33,286 nucleotides of DNA from Methanobacteriota archaeon (GCA_002713585.1 PATD01000029.1:2932-36217), one strand, 5' to 3'. Counted from the first letter of the stretch, positions 19,888-28,306 are shown. A program made the numbers and translations. The notes: a model not told the origin generated them from the sequence alone.

Positions 19888-20859
19888 TCACTGGACTAGA
19901 GCCTCTCTCGTTTCAATTAGTTTTTTTTGGTTGATGAAACCTACAACTGTGGCCTTAATCAACCCTATAATTGCAAACTGTGATGCTGCAACAACTGCGA
20001 TCATCGAGCCAGTTCCAGTGTTCAACTCTGCTGCAAAATATATGCCAAGGAATGTTGCTGAGAAGCCAAATACTTGGGTCCACAACATACAACCTCGGAA
20101 ACTACGACTGACAATCTGAGCTGTAGCTGCAGGAGTGACCAAGAGCGCACTCACTAGAAGAGCCCCCACCAACTTAACCATACTGACCACAATAGCAGCG
20201 ACAGTAATACTGAACCAGAGACCAATGAGATTGACTGGAATACCTTGCATCCTAGCTGCAACACTATCGATAGTCATAGCAAGAAGACCACGATGAAGAA
20301 TTGCGATACTTGTGAGGGAAAATATGCTGAGCCAACCAATCATGCTCAGACTGTCTGAATCAATCATATTCAGACTACCAAATAGGTAGGCTTCGATATC
20401 AGTCGTGATTCCTTCACCATATAATCGGAGAATGACTAGACCAAAAGCGAGTGTTCCTGTCAGAAAAATTGCAATTGATGTATCTCCAGTTAGAATTTCT
20501 CTGTTTTGGAATTCATAAATCAGAATCGCGGCTATAACGCTGAATAATAATGCCAACCATAGGGGTGCGACCGATCCAAAGGCGACTCCAACTGCCATAC
20601 CTCCGAATGAAACATGTGCAAGCCCGTCCCCAATGAGTGCAAGATTTCTCAACATTAGGAACGTTCCAAAAAGTCCAGCAACAATCGAGATTAATAAGGC
20701 AGCGATTAGGGCTCGTTGAAACATCTCCCATTCAAAGTAAATTGGAAAAACGTCTCCAGGCATATATTGTCCTAGATACTCTAGCATTGGGCTGAGAACC
20801 AGAATCAACAAGTCCCCTAAACCGTCAATATCCCGATACCAAGAAAATGGTTCCATCAT
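19888..20859 (-). CDS. znuB: Metal ABC transporter permease (ZnuB/MntB family)
   Basis: MFQRALIAALLISIVAGLFGTFLMLRNLALIGDGLAHVSFGGMAVGVAFG...VKLVGALLVSALLVTPAATAQIVSRSF, typical of the ABC-3 family. Confidence 0.9.
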   Translation of the reverse strand: MMEPFSWYRDIDGLGDLLILVLSPMLEYLGQYMPGDVFPIYFEWEMFQRALIAALLISIVAGLFGTFLMLRNLALIGDGLAHVSFGGMAVGVAFGSVAPLWLALLFSVIAAILIYEFQNREILTGDTSIAIFLTGTLAFGLVILRLYGEGITTDIEAYLFGSLNMIDSDSLSMIGWLSIFSLTSIAILHRGLLAMTIDSVAARMQGIPVNLIGLWFSITVAAIVVSMVKLVGALLVSALLVTPAATAQIVSRSFRGCMLWTQVFGFSATFLGIYFAAELNTGTGSMIAVVAASQFAIIGLIKATVVGFINQKKLIETREALVQ

Positions 20860-21641
20860 TTCACCTCCTTAGACTGTTGAAGCAAATCGACTGAAAACGA
20901 TTCCTTCAAATTGATTCCGTTGCTAAAATTAGACAACATAAGGGAATTTGGAGACATCTCGATTTCCTCGTCCACATGGACATTACCATCGATACAAACT
21001 GCACAGTGAGTGCATCGGCTAATGGCAGTATGATCATGAGTAACCATCAAGAGAGTCTTACCTTCATTGCGACAAAGATTCTCTAAGAAACGAAGGAAAT
21101 CCTTCCGGGATTCTCGATCTACGCCCACTAATGGCTCATCCAAAATCAGAATCTCAGCATTTGATGCGAGTCCACGTGCAACTACTGCTCTTTGCCGTTG
21201 TCCGCCAGACATATGTCGAATATCACGATGTTCGAGGTCTTCCAAACCAACCATTCGTATTGCATCATCAATCCGTTTGTTTCGTTCTGTTCTATTTGGC
21301 CGAATCATGTTTCTCCAAGTCAATGTGCCAAGACCAACCAGTTCTCGTACCGTAATCCTGAGATTATTAGGGATATTAGATGCCGCTTGTGACACCCAAG
21401 CGAGGCGACCACGGGTCGCCATTGAGCCAGGAGTTTCACCGAAAACAGATACTGTTCCTTCTGTTGGTTGTAATTGACCAATAATTGTCAATAATAGAGT
21501 TGACTTTCCACTACCGTTTGGTCCTACAACTCCAACGAAATCCCCCTTACGGACATCGAGGTCGATGCCATCTAGAACGATGACACCGCCTCGATGGACC
21601 TTCAATCCCCGAATGGAGATAAGGATGTCAGCATCAGACAT
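20856..21641 (-). CDS. znuC: Metal ABC transporter ATP-binding protein (ZnuC/MntA family)
   Basis: VVGPNGSGKSTLLLTIIGQLQPTEG, MSGGQRQRAVVARGLASNAEILILDEPLVGVD, LLMVTHDH. Stop overlaps the permease start (ATGA overlap). Preferred start MSDADILIS at 21641 (ORF to 21665). Confidence 0.93.
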   Translation of the reverse strand: MSDADILISIRGLKVHRGGVIVLDGIDLDVRKGDFVGVVGPNGSGKSTLLLTIIGQLQPTEGTVSVFGETPGSMATRGRLAWVSQAASNIPNNLRITVRELVGLGTLTWRNMIRPNRTERNKRIDDAIRMVGLEDLEHRDIRHMSGGQRQRAVVARGLASNAEILILDEPLVGVDRESRKDFLRFLENLCRNEGKTLLMVTHDHTAISRCTHCAVCIDGNVHVDEEIEMSPNSLMLSNFSNGINLKESFSVDLLQQSKEVK

Positions 21642-21707
21642 GCTACGCCCACCGTGACCTCCCATTTCTGGGATTCGTAAGAATCACGAATTGGAGCCGA
21701 TTTTCAA

Positions 21708-24500
21708 TCAGCATTCCATGCCGGCCAGAAGGTTGTCAAGATTCTCCTTCATTAGATCAGCATATCCATCGTTTGTATCCTTAGGTGGCATCTCCATTGT
21801 GTGGAGCGTCTTCAGAATCACACCATCAGGCATAGTGCCTGATTTCGTCTGCTCGACCAGGGAATTCACTGAAGCTTCGTTAGTGTATTCTTCGACGTAG
21901 AAGATAGTGATACCTTCCTCCTCGATCTTCTCCACGACCTCTTGGATTTCCGCAGCACTAGGTTCGCCTTCGGGATCAAGTCCGTGGACTGTTACGAATT
22001 GTAGATCATAGCGCTCGGCCAGATAGGCATACGCATTGTGGTTCGCCGCAATGCTACGGGATTCACAAGCAGCAAGTCCGGACGAGAATTCCTCGTGCAA
22101 AGTTAGCAACTCAGCCATGTAGGCCTCGGCATTTGCAGTGAAATCTGCTTCGCCTTCCGGGAAGGCCTCAATCAATACATCACGGACCAATGCTGCTTGA
22201 GCACGGTAGGACAGGGGGTCGAGCCAGCTGTGTGGGTCGAAGCGGCCGAGGTCTTCTTCCTCACCATGGCCGTGGTCGTGAGCTCCAGCGCCTTCCTGGG
22301 CAATCGGTTCAATGTCCGTGCCAGCCGAGTCCTTGAGGTAGTGCTGATCGCGCTCAAACTCAGTAGGGACGTGTTGTGCATACATTGCCATGCCAGTGAA
22401 TCCAGACGTGTCAATGGTGTAAGTAGTATCATCTCCAGTGCCAACATGCAACTCAAAGCAGGTTCCACTTGCTGCGATTGAAGACATCGATTCACCGTCT
22501 TCTACAACTGTGCAATCACCATCTACCAATGCATCAACACCTGATTCAAGGGAGTGCATAGTATCCTCGGTTGGTGTATCAGTTGGGATAAGAACGAGCC
22601 ACATGCTTGGGTCGGCGTAATCGCCACCGACCTTTTGCATTGACCAAGTGTGAGTTGCATCGTTCATCTCAAAGATGCCCGCCCACTCAAAGCCATCAGC
22701 ACCATGCTCATCTCCATGATCCGAGTGATCATCGTGACCAGAATGGTCATCATGGTCATCATGGCCGCCAGGAACGATATGCATGGTCACGTCATGAGGT
22801 AGAGCGAACCCGTAGTCACCCTCTACCTCAATATGAATTGCAATAGCGCCAAACATTCCATCATGGCGCTCATGACCATCGTGAGAGTCTTCCCATGCAT
22901 GTATCGCTTCGATGAAGTGTTCCAACTCAGTCATATTGAGTAGTGAATTATTATCCATATCAGAATGGTGGAACATTGCCATTAGGTGGTTCCTCTCATC
23001 CATATCATCTTGTTGCATCCACATGAATGCATCACATGTAGCTGCAGACATATTTGGATCAGCAGCATGTGATATCGTGTTGTAACAACCAGTGAATGTC
23101 ATGTCACCCCATGACATGTTCGTCATGTATACGTAGGAACCGCAAGTTGTTTCATTGTCCATGCCTGAAATCATATTCATTTCAGAGTTGAAACAAACAC
23201 CCTCATCCTCGTGACCTGAGTGATTTGAGTGATCATCGTGGCCATGGTGGTCATCGTGGTCACCATCATGACGTTCACATTCCCAACCATCGGTGGCGCC
23301 AGTGGTTGAATTCGTAACTTCAGTGCATTCGTCTTCTTCGTATCCATCAGTCTCGTTGATGCTACCATCAGCATCCAACCATTCAGTCATCCAGCACTCG
23401 TAATAGTCATCATTAGAATCGATGGAGGTAGCGTTAACAGTACAACCGTCATAGAATTCATGATCGTCTTCAATCCATGCATGCCAGAATTCGTCCCATG
23501 AGATGCGGGTATCGTTATCCATATCATATTCTTGGAGTGCAAGTTCTGCGGTCATTCGTTCATCATCATGGTCGTCATGGCCATCAGAGTGATTATCATG
23601 ATCGCCCTCTTCATCTGAGTGATCATCATGGTCACCTTCTTCATCTGAGTGTTCATCATGATCGCCCTCTTCATCTGAGTGATCTCCATGTCCGTGATGA
23701 TCATGGTGTGCGTGACCTCCAGCCATCTTCAAGACAGACATATCGAAGGACATCATTTCCTCTGCCTCAAACTCTAGAACATAGTGACCCTCTTCCATGT
23801 GATACATCTGGATAACAGAGTCCGTAGGGCAACCTGCAGGATTATCCATTATCTCTTCAGGTGATAGGTGATCGTGTCCAGCATGCATGTCATGTTCGTC
23901 ATGGTCATCAACGCCTTCTATGTCATCACCGAGGGTTATTCCATCCCCATCATCGTCATGGTCATCGTCATGCATTGGGAAGGACAATCGATGAGCGACG
24001 TGTTCAGCATGAATCTCGTTAAGGTGGCCCTCATGACTCAAATTTGAACTCTCAAAGGGACCATCTGTGAGATGCTCACAGAGGTCTGCAACCAGCATAG
24101 CTTCGTATTCTAAGACTATGCTACCATCTGGAAGCGTATGAATGGGGACAAACTCAGGAGCGTCATCACCCATGGATTCTAGCGTTGTGTTGACCCATGT
24201 CTCAAGTCCGAGTCCATGATAAAAGAACACATCTGCGTCACGAAGATAAAGCAAATCGGTGCTAGTTGGCTCGTAATCATGCACTGGGACATTACTAGGT
24301 GCGAGCAATTCTACGTTGACACGATCGCCAGCGATATTCTCGACAAGGTCTTGAACGTGCCAAGTTGAGGTGTATACGGTGCCGAGAGTAGCTTCTGTCT
24401 CGGGTTGGTCTGCTACTTCTTCGGTAGACAGGCAGCCGGCAAGGCTGGTAGCTACAAGCAAAATTGCGATCATTACAGGACGTGCCTTAGGGTAGGTCAT
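21708..24500 (-). CDS. znuA: ZnuA-like metal-binding lipoprotein with very large His/Asp-rich, EF-hand-containing insertion
   Basis: Lipobox LLVATSLAGCLS; ZnuA N-lobe VYTSTWHVQDLVENIAGDRVNVELLAPSNVPVHDYEPTSTDLLYLRDADVFFYHGLGLETWV; C-lobe FDPHSWLDPLSYRAQAALV...SIAANHNAYAYLAERYDLQFVTVHGLDPEGEPSAAEIQEV...IFYVEEYTNEASVNSLVEQT; the intervening region is rich in HDDHDDH-type stretches. Confidence 0.9.
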   Translation of the reverse strand: MTYPKARPVMIAILLVATSLAGCLSTEEVADQPETEATLGTVYTSTWHVQDLVENIAGDRVNVELLAPSNVPVHDYEPTSTDLLYLRDADVFFYHGLGLETWVNTTLESMGDDAPEFVPIHTLPDGSIVLEYEAMLVADLCEHLTDGPFESSNLSHEGHLNEIHAEHVAHRLSFPMHDDDHDDDGDGITLGDDIEGVDDHDEHDMHAGHDHLSPEEIMDNPAGCPTDSVIQMYHMEEGHYVLEFEAEEMMSFDMSVLKMAGGHAHHDHHGHGDHSDEEGDHDEHSDEEGDHDDHSDEEGDHDNHSDGHDDHDDERMTAELALQEYDMDNDTRISWDEFWHAWIEDDHEFYDGCTVNATSIDSNDDYYECWMTEWLDADGSINETDGYEEDECTEVTNSTTGATDGWECERHDGDHDDHHGHDDHSNHSGHEDEGVCFNSEMNMISGMDNETTCGSYVYMTNMSWGDMTFTGCYNTISHAADPNMSAATCDAFMWMQQDDMDERNHLMAMFHHSDMDNNSLLNMTELEHFIEAIHAWEDSHDGHERHDGMFGAIAIHIEVEGDYGFALPHDVTMHIVPGGHDDHDDHSGHDDHSDHGDEHGADGFEWAGIFEMNDATHTWSMQKVGGDYADPSMWLVLIPTDTPTEDTMHSLESGVDALVDGDCTVVEDGESMSSIAASGTCFELHVGTGDDTTYTIDTSGFTGMAMYAQHVPTEFERDQHYLKDSAGTDIEPIAQEGAGAHDHGHGEEEDLGRFDPHSWLDPLSYRAQAALVRDVLIEAFPEGEADFTANAEAYMAELLTLHEEFSSGLAACESRSIAANHNAYAYLAERYDLQFVTVHGLDPEGEPSAAEIQEVVEKIEEEGITIFYVEEYTNEASVNSLVEQTKSGTMPDGVILKTLHTMEMPPKDTNDGYADLMKENLDNLLAGMEC
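23581..23700 (-). repeat. Tandem 30-bp repeat encoding the His/Asp/Glu-rich decapeptide HSDEEGDHD(D/E/N)
   Basis: Units at 23581, 23611, 23641 and 23671 are variants of tcatctgagtgatcatcatggtcaccttct; translated ...HSDEEGDHDEHSDEEGDHDDHSDEEGDHDNHSDGHDDHDD. Confidence 0.85.
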
Positions 24501-24517
24501 AGGCGTCCGGGGCCAAT

Positions 24518-24540
24518 ATTACATATTTAACAAATGTTAT
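24518..24540. promoter_or_regulatory. Imperfect inverted repeat in the divergent znuA / NikR-like intergenic region (candidate operator)
   Basis: ATTACAT - atttaacaa - ATGTTAT (6/7 matched arms), with an internal ATTT-aac-AAAT; lies in the 64-bp region between the two divergent start codons. Confidence 0.4.
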
Positions 24541-24564
24541 TAATTCCATTCAATACGGCATTCC

Positions 24565-24990
24565 ATGAGCAGGATCCTATCCTTCAGTGTAGACAATGCC
24601 TTCGCAGACGATTTGGAAAAGATGGTTCGGGACACAGGGTACAGAAATCGCAGTTTGTATCTCCGAGATGCGAGCATTCATTTCTCAGACTCAAAGCTCA
24701 GAGGGGAATTGAATGAGATGGATTCCGATGTTAAAATCACAGGAACACTTGTCATCTACTATCAGCATGAAGTCGAGCATCGATTATTGGATCTCAGACA
24801 CTCGAAACTCATGACGGTCCAATCCTACCATCATAATTGTCTACCTACAAGCCATATGTGTGTAGATACAATGCAAATCGATGCTAATGCAGGGGATTTG
24901 AGGACAGCCATTTCAGAACTGAGAAACATTTCTGGCGTTGATAGAGTCGGATTCACATTGGCCCCCATTCGAAATTCAGGCTGTTGCTGA
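24565..24990 (+). CDS. NikR-like ribbon-helix-helix metal-responsive regulator
   Basis: N-terminal RHH ILSFSVDNAFADDLEKMVRDTGYRNRSLYLRDA; C-terminal ACT-like region TGTLVIYYQHEVEHRLLDLRHSKLMTVQSYHHNCLPTSHMCVDTMQIDANAGDLRTAISELRNISGVDRVGFTLAP; divergent from the metal receptor gene. Confidence 0.8.
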   Translation: MSRILSFSVDNAFADDLEKMVRDTGYRNRSLYLRDASIHFSDSKLRGELNEMDSDVKITGTLVIYYQHEVEHRLLDLRHSKLMTVQSYHHNCLPTSHMCVDTMQIDANAGDLRTAISELRNISGVDRVGFTLAPIRNSGCC

Positions 24991-25048
24991 GCCTCAATGC
25001 TAACTCTATTACCCGCAGGTTGAAGGGTTCGCTCCAGAAGGCATTGTT

Positions 25049-26782
25049 ATGCGCATACCTAGTGAGTTGACCTCCATGCTCAATGGAGAGCAAGGGCCAA
25101 CCCGCCAAAAGGCTGCGAGATTAGTAGTGGATCTCGCATCAGTCGCTGGTGCTAAGCACTTCGTCCGATGCTCCGACGCACACGTAAGTGGCGTTAGTGT
25201 TCTAACAGGAGGCCATGGACTGCGGACTTTCCTTGCCGACCTCATCAAAGACCCAACAGGAACTGTCGCAATCCAGACAACTCTCAACAGTGCAGGTTGC
25301 GACCATGAGAAGATGGACGAAATGGATATCGAACATCAGGACTTTCTCGAACAGCAGTTTGAGATTATACATGCCTACATGCAACTCGGCATCAAGGCGA
25401 CACTTTCGTGCACCCCCTATGATCGTGGCATTGAAACACCAGAGGGCATTGGGTCTTGGTCTGAATCTAACGCTGTCTGCTTTTCCAACTCCTACACTTC
25501 GTTGATTACAAATCGCGAATCGGGCCTCTCAGCACTTGCAACTGCTCTCACTGGATGGGCGCCCGAATGGGGCCTTCACCTAGAGGGAAACCGTTTGCCT
25601 AATCTGTTGGTAGAAGTCGAAGTCGACCTATCCGACGCGACTGATTGGAGTGTTCTAGGTGATTGGGTAGGTACTCAAAGAGGCCCTCACTGGCTAATGC
25701 CATTCGGCCCAATGCCTGTGATTCGTACTCTTAACAAAGAACCGACTTTTGAGATGCGAAAAGCCCTCACAGCTGCAGCAGCGAACCATGGTTGCCCAAT
25801 GCTATGGCTAAACGATGAGGATGCAGATGCATCCAATATCCAAGACACCTTGATCTTCACCTCTGAACATCTTGATACTAGTTATGCTAATCTTGCACCA
25901 AAGGGTGAAGTCGATCTAGTAGTGATTGGGTGTCCGCAAGCCAGTATCGGAGAAGTTCGTGCCACTGCAGCCGCAGTGCGCACATGGATGGAACTAGGAC
26001 ACCATATCCCAGAACAACGACTCTGGGTATTCACCTCAGGACATAACCATGGAATTCTGAAATCTGATGGAACTATTGACCTCTTGGAAGAAGCCGGAGC
26101 CCTCATCCTGAAAGACACATGCCCCGAAGTCACCCCCTACAATCGGACGCGATACAATCATCTGCTCACGAATTCACTGAAAGCAGAGCATTATCTGACG
26201 AGCGGCCTCAATCGTATGCCTACAAGTGTGGCTCGAATCGAGGAATGTGTCGCCGTCGCTTTCGACCCACAACGTGTCCAAGGCGAACGCCCAAAATTGG
26301 ATGCGAAAGCACACGGATCGATGCCTAGTGCCAAAACTCACCAATCCGAACTATGCTCGATTAAGGGGGCCAGTTTACCAAGCCAAACTGAATGGATGGT
26401 TGAAGGAGAGGCGCTCGTAACCGATGTCCCGATTACCTATCTTGGCTATGTCAATCGCGACACAGGTGTAATCGAAGATCCAGGTCACCCCCTAGATGGT
26501 AATGCGATTGAAAACTCGATTCTGATTTATCCGAAGGGGTCTGGATCTACTGTGGCCCCCTATGTCCTCATGGGTTTGATCTATACTGGAAAAGGCCCGA
26601 AAGCAATTGTAAATCGTGATGTTTGTCCCCTCTCAATGCCTGCAGCAAGCCTACTCGGGATCCCTTACGCTACTGGATTCGATAACGATCCATGCATGGA
26701 AGTGAACACAGGTGACCGTGTCCGAATGAGCCTTCAAAACGGAGAAGTACATCTCGAAATACTTGAGAGGACATCGCCATAA
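25049..26782 (+). CDS. Aconitase X (AcnX) large plus small domain fusion; candidate phosphomevalonate dehydratase
   Basis: N-terminal AcnX large-domain LTGGHGLRTFLADLIKDPTGTVAIQTTLNSAGCD...ATLSCTPYDRG...GSWSESNAVCFSNSYTSLITNRESG; C-terminal swivelling (DUF126-like) domain ILIYPKGSGSTVAPYVLMGLIYTGKGPKAIVNRDVCPLSMPAASLLGIPYATGFD. Confidence 0.85.
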   Translation: MRIPSELTSMLNGEQGPTRQKAARLVVDLASVAGAKHFVRCSDAHVSGVSVLTGGHGLRTFLADLIKDPTGTVAIQTTLNSAGCDHEKMDEMDIEHQDFLEQQFEIIHAYMQLGIKATLSCTPYDRGIETPEGIGSWSESNAVCFSNSYTSLITNRESGLSALATALTGWAPEWGLHLEGNRLPNLLVEVEVDLSDATDWSVLGDWVGTQRGPHWLMPFGPMPVIRTLNKEPTFEMRKALTAAAANHGCPMLWLNDEDADASNIQDTLIFTSEHLDTSYANLAPKGEVDLVVIGCPQASIGEVRATAAAVRTWMELGHHIPEQRLWVFTSGHNHGILKSDGTIDLLEEAGALILKDTCPEVTPYNRTRYNHLLTNSLKAEHYLTSGLNRMPTSVARIEECVAVAFDPQRVQGERPKLDAKAHGSMPSAKTHQSELCSIKGASLPSQTEWMVEGEALVTDVPITYLGYVNRDTGVIEDPGHPLDGNAIENSILIYPKGSGSTVAPYVLMGLIYTGKGPKAIVNRDVCPLSMPAASLLGIPYATGFDNDPCMEVNTGDRVRMSLQNGEVHLEILERTSP

Positions 26783-26823
26783 TTTGGGGTGAAGCCCATA
26801 CGGGGAGACCCCATCTGAAGGGT

Positions 26824-27828
26824 ATGCGCGTTCTCGTCACAGGAGGAGCCGGCTTCCTTGGAAGTCACCTCTGTGAAGCACTTCTAGTCGATTTTCATGA
26901 GGTATGTGCTATCGATGACATGTTCAGAGGAAGGAAGAAAAATCTTGAGTCTTGCAAATCTTCTGCCGCAGAAATTGGAGTTCCATTCCACCTAGTAATG
27001 AAAGATGGAGCCGCACCGGAATCCTACGAAACGGCATTGAAACGATTGAATGGAAGCGTCGATCTAGTTTACCACCTCGCGGCGATTAATGGAACTCGTT
27101 GGTTCAACGAGCGCCCCGACCTCGTAGCTAGAGTCAATCTCTCAACTCTCCAGGCGGCACTCGACTTTGCTGTAACTAACGGTGCACGATTCGTATTCAC
27201 GAGTAGCCCAGAAGCGTTTGGAGACCAGTATGAAATGCCCATCGCATCTAATTCAGATTCACATTTCAAATCCTGTGCAGAGCATCAACGCCATTCCTAC
27301 GGCGCCTCAAAGTATCTTGGTGAATTATTGATTCAACACGCTGTGAGAACTCATTCACTAGATGCGCGTATCGTACGCCCGTTCAACTCCTATGGTCCAC
27401 GTCTCCCAGGGGACTCTCATGGGCAGGTTGTGTCCATGATGTTGGAACGTTGCCTCGCGGAGGAACCCATAGAAATCCATGGAACGGGGGAGCAAACACG
27501 TTGTTTCACATGGGTAGAGGATATGATTAGGGGCATCAGGTCCGCTGGAGAACTCGATCAAGGATTAGATGGTTCGAATCTCACCGGCCGAGCATTCAAT
27601 CTTGGATCCACCGAAGAAATCAGCATACGTAAACTAGCAGAGATATGTAGAACTGTCACAGGAACTGAAATTTCACCAATTGAAGTTGATGGACATCCCG
27701 GCGACTCTGAACGACGGGTACCAGATTGCACCGAGGCAAAAAACGCCCTCGGCTGGGAGAGTACCCTGCCTATCTTAGATGGGATTCAGAGGACTTGGGC
27801 TTGGATGAAAGCACGACATGAAGCATGA
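26824..27828 (+). CDS. NAD-dependent nucleotide-sugar epimerase/dehydratase (SDR family)
   Basis: MRVLVTGGAGFLGSHLCEALL, YHLAAINGTRWF, FVFTSSPEAFGD, YGASKYLGELL, ARIVRPFNSYGPR, IHGTGEQTRCFTWVEDMIRGI. Confidence 0.9.
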   Translation: MRVLVTGGAGFLGSHLCEALLVDFHEVCAIDDMFRGRKKNLESCKSSAAEIGVPFHLVMKDGAAPESYETALKRLNGSVDLVYHLAAINGTRWFNERPDLVARVNLSTLQAALDFAVTNGARFVFTSSPEAFGDQYEMPIASNSDSHFKSCAEHQRHSYGASKYLGELLIQHAVRTHSLDARIVRPFNSYGPRLPGDSHGQVVSMMLERCLAEEPIEIHGTGEQTRCFTWVEDMIRGIRSAGELDQGLDGSNLTGRAFNLGSTEEISIRKLAEICRTVTGTEISPIEVDGHPGDSERRVPDCTEAKNALGWESTLPILDGIQRTWAWMKARHEA

Positions 27829-27837
27829 GGTGATCTA

Positions 27838-28284
27838 TTGTCAGATGGTGAAGCCGCTAATCGATTGGAAGGACTCCGAACCGCACATGCTAGAGATCAG
27901 AATTCTCGAAGCGAGAGGATTAGTGCCCGAATCGAAGATTTCCTAGAAGTCATCCTCGAACTTGAGGACCGAGACGGGGCGGCTCGAGTATCAGATATTG
28001 CAAATCACCTCTCTGTATCCCGGCCAACTGTGGCGAAAATGCTCGCCAGGATGGCCGAAGATGGTTGGTTACACAGGGAACCTTACCGTGCGGTCAACCT
28101 GAGCCCTAAGGGGCGGGAACATGCATACTGGATGCGCAAGCGACATGGAGTCCTAGTGAGATTCCTGAAGCACCTTGGTACTGATGATGAAACAGCTCAT
28201 TTTGAGACTGAAGGAATCGAACATCATCTCAGTGAATCAACCGTCTCTGCAATTGCCAAACTATGTGAACGCCTTGAGAAATAA
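27838..28284 (+). CDS. DtxR/MntR-family metal-dependent transcriptional regulator
   Basis: ARIEDFLEVILELEDRDGAARVSDIANHLSVSRPTVAKMLARMAEDGWLHREPYRAVNLSPKGREHAYWMRKRHGVLVRFLKHLG...FETEGIEHHLSE; TTG start at 27838. Confidence 0.88.
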   Translation: MSDGEAANRLEGLRTAHARDQNSRSERISARIEDFLEVILELEDRDGAARVSDIANHLSVSRPTVAKMLARMAEDGWLHREPYRAVNLSPKGREHAYWMRKRHGVLVRFLKHLGTDDETAHFETEGIEHHLSESTVSAIAKLCERLEK

Positions 28285-28306
28285 TCAGCGAACAAATTGC
28301 AGTACT

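Noticed and set aside
23581-23700. Possible CRISPR array, because of regular 30-bp repetition
   Set aside because: Units are contiguous without unique spacers and stay in frame within the receptor CDS; this is a coding tandem repeat.
23477-23815. 112-aa plus-strand His-rich ORF (HHGRHGHQSDYHDRPLHLSDHHGH...)
   Set aside because: His-rich only because it reads the antisense of the repetitive receptor insert; no independent support.
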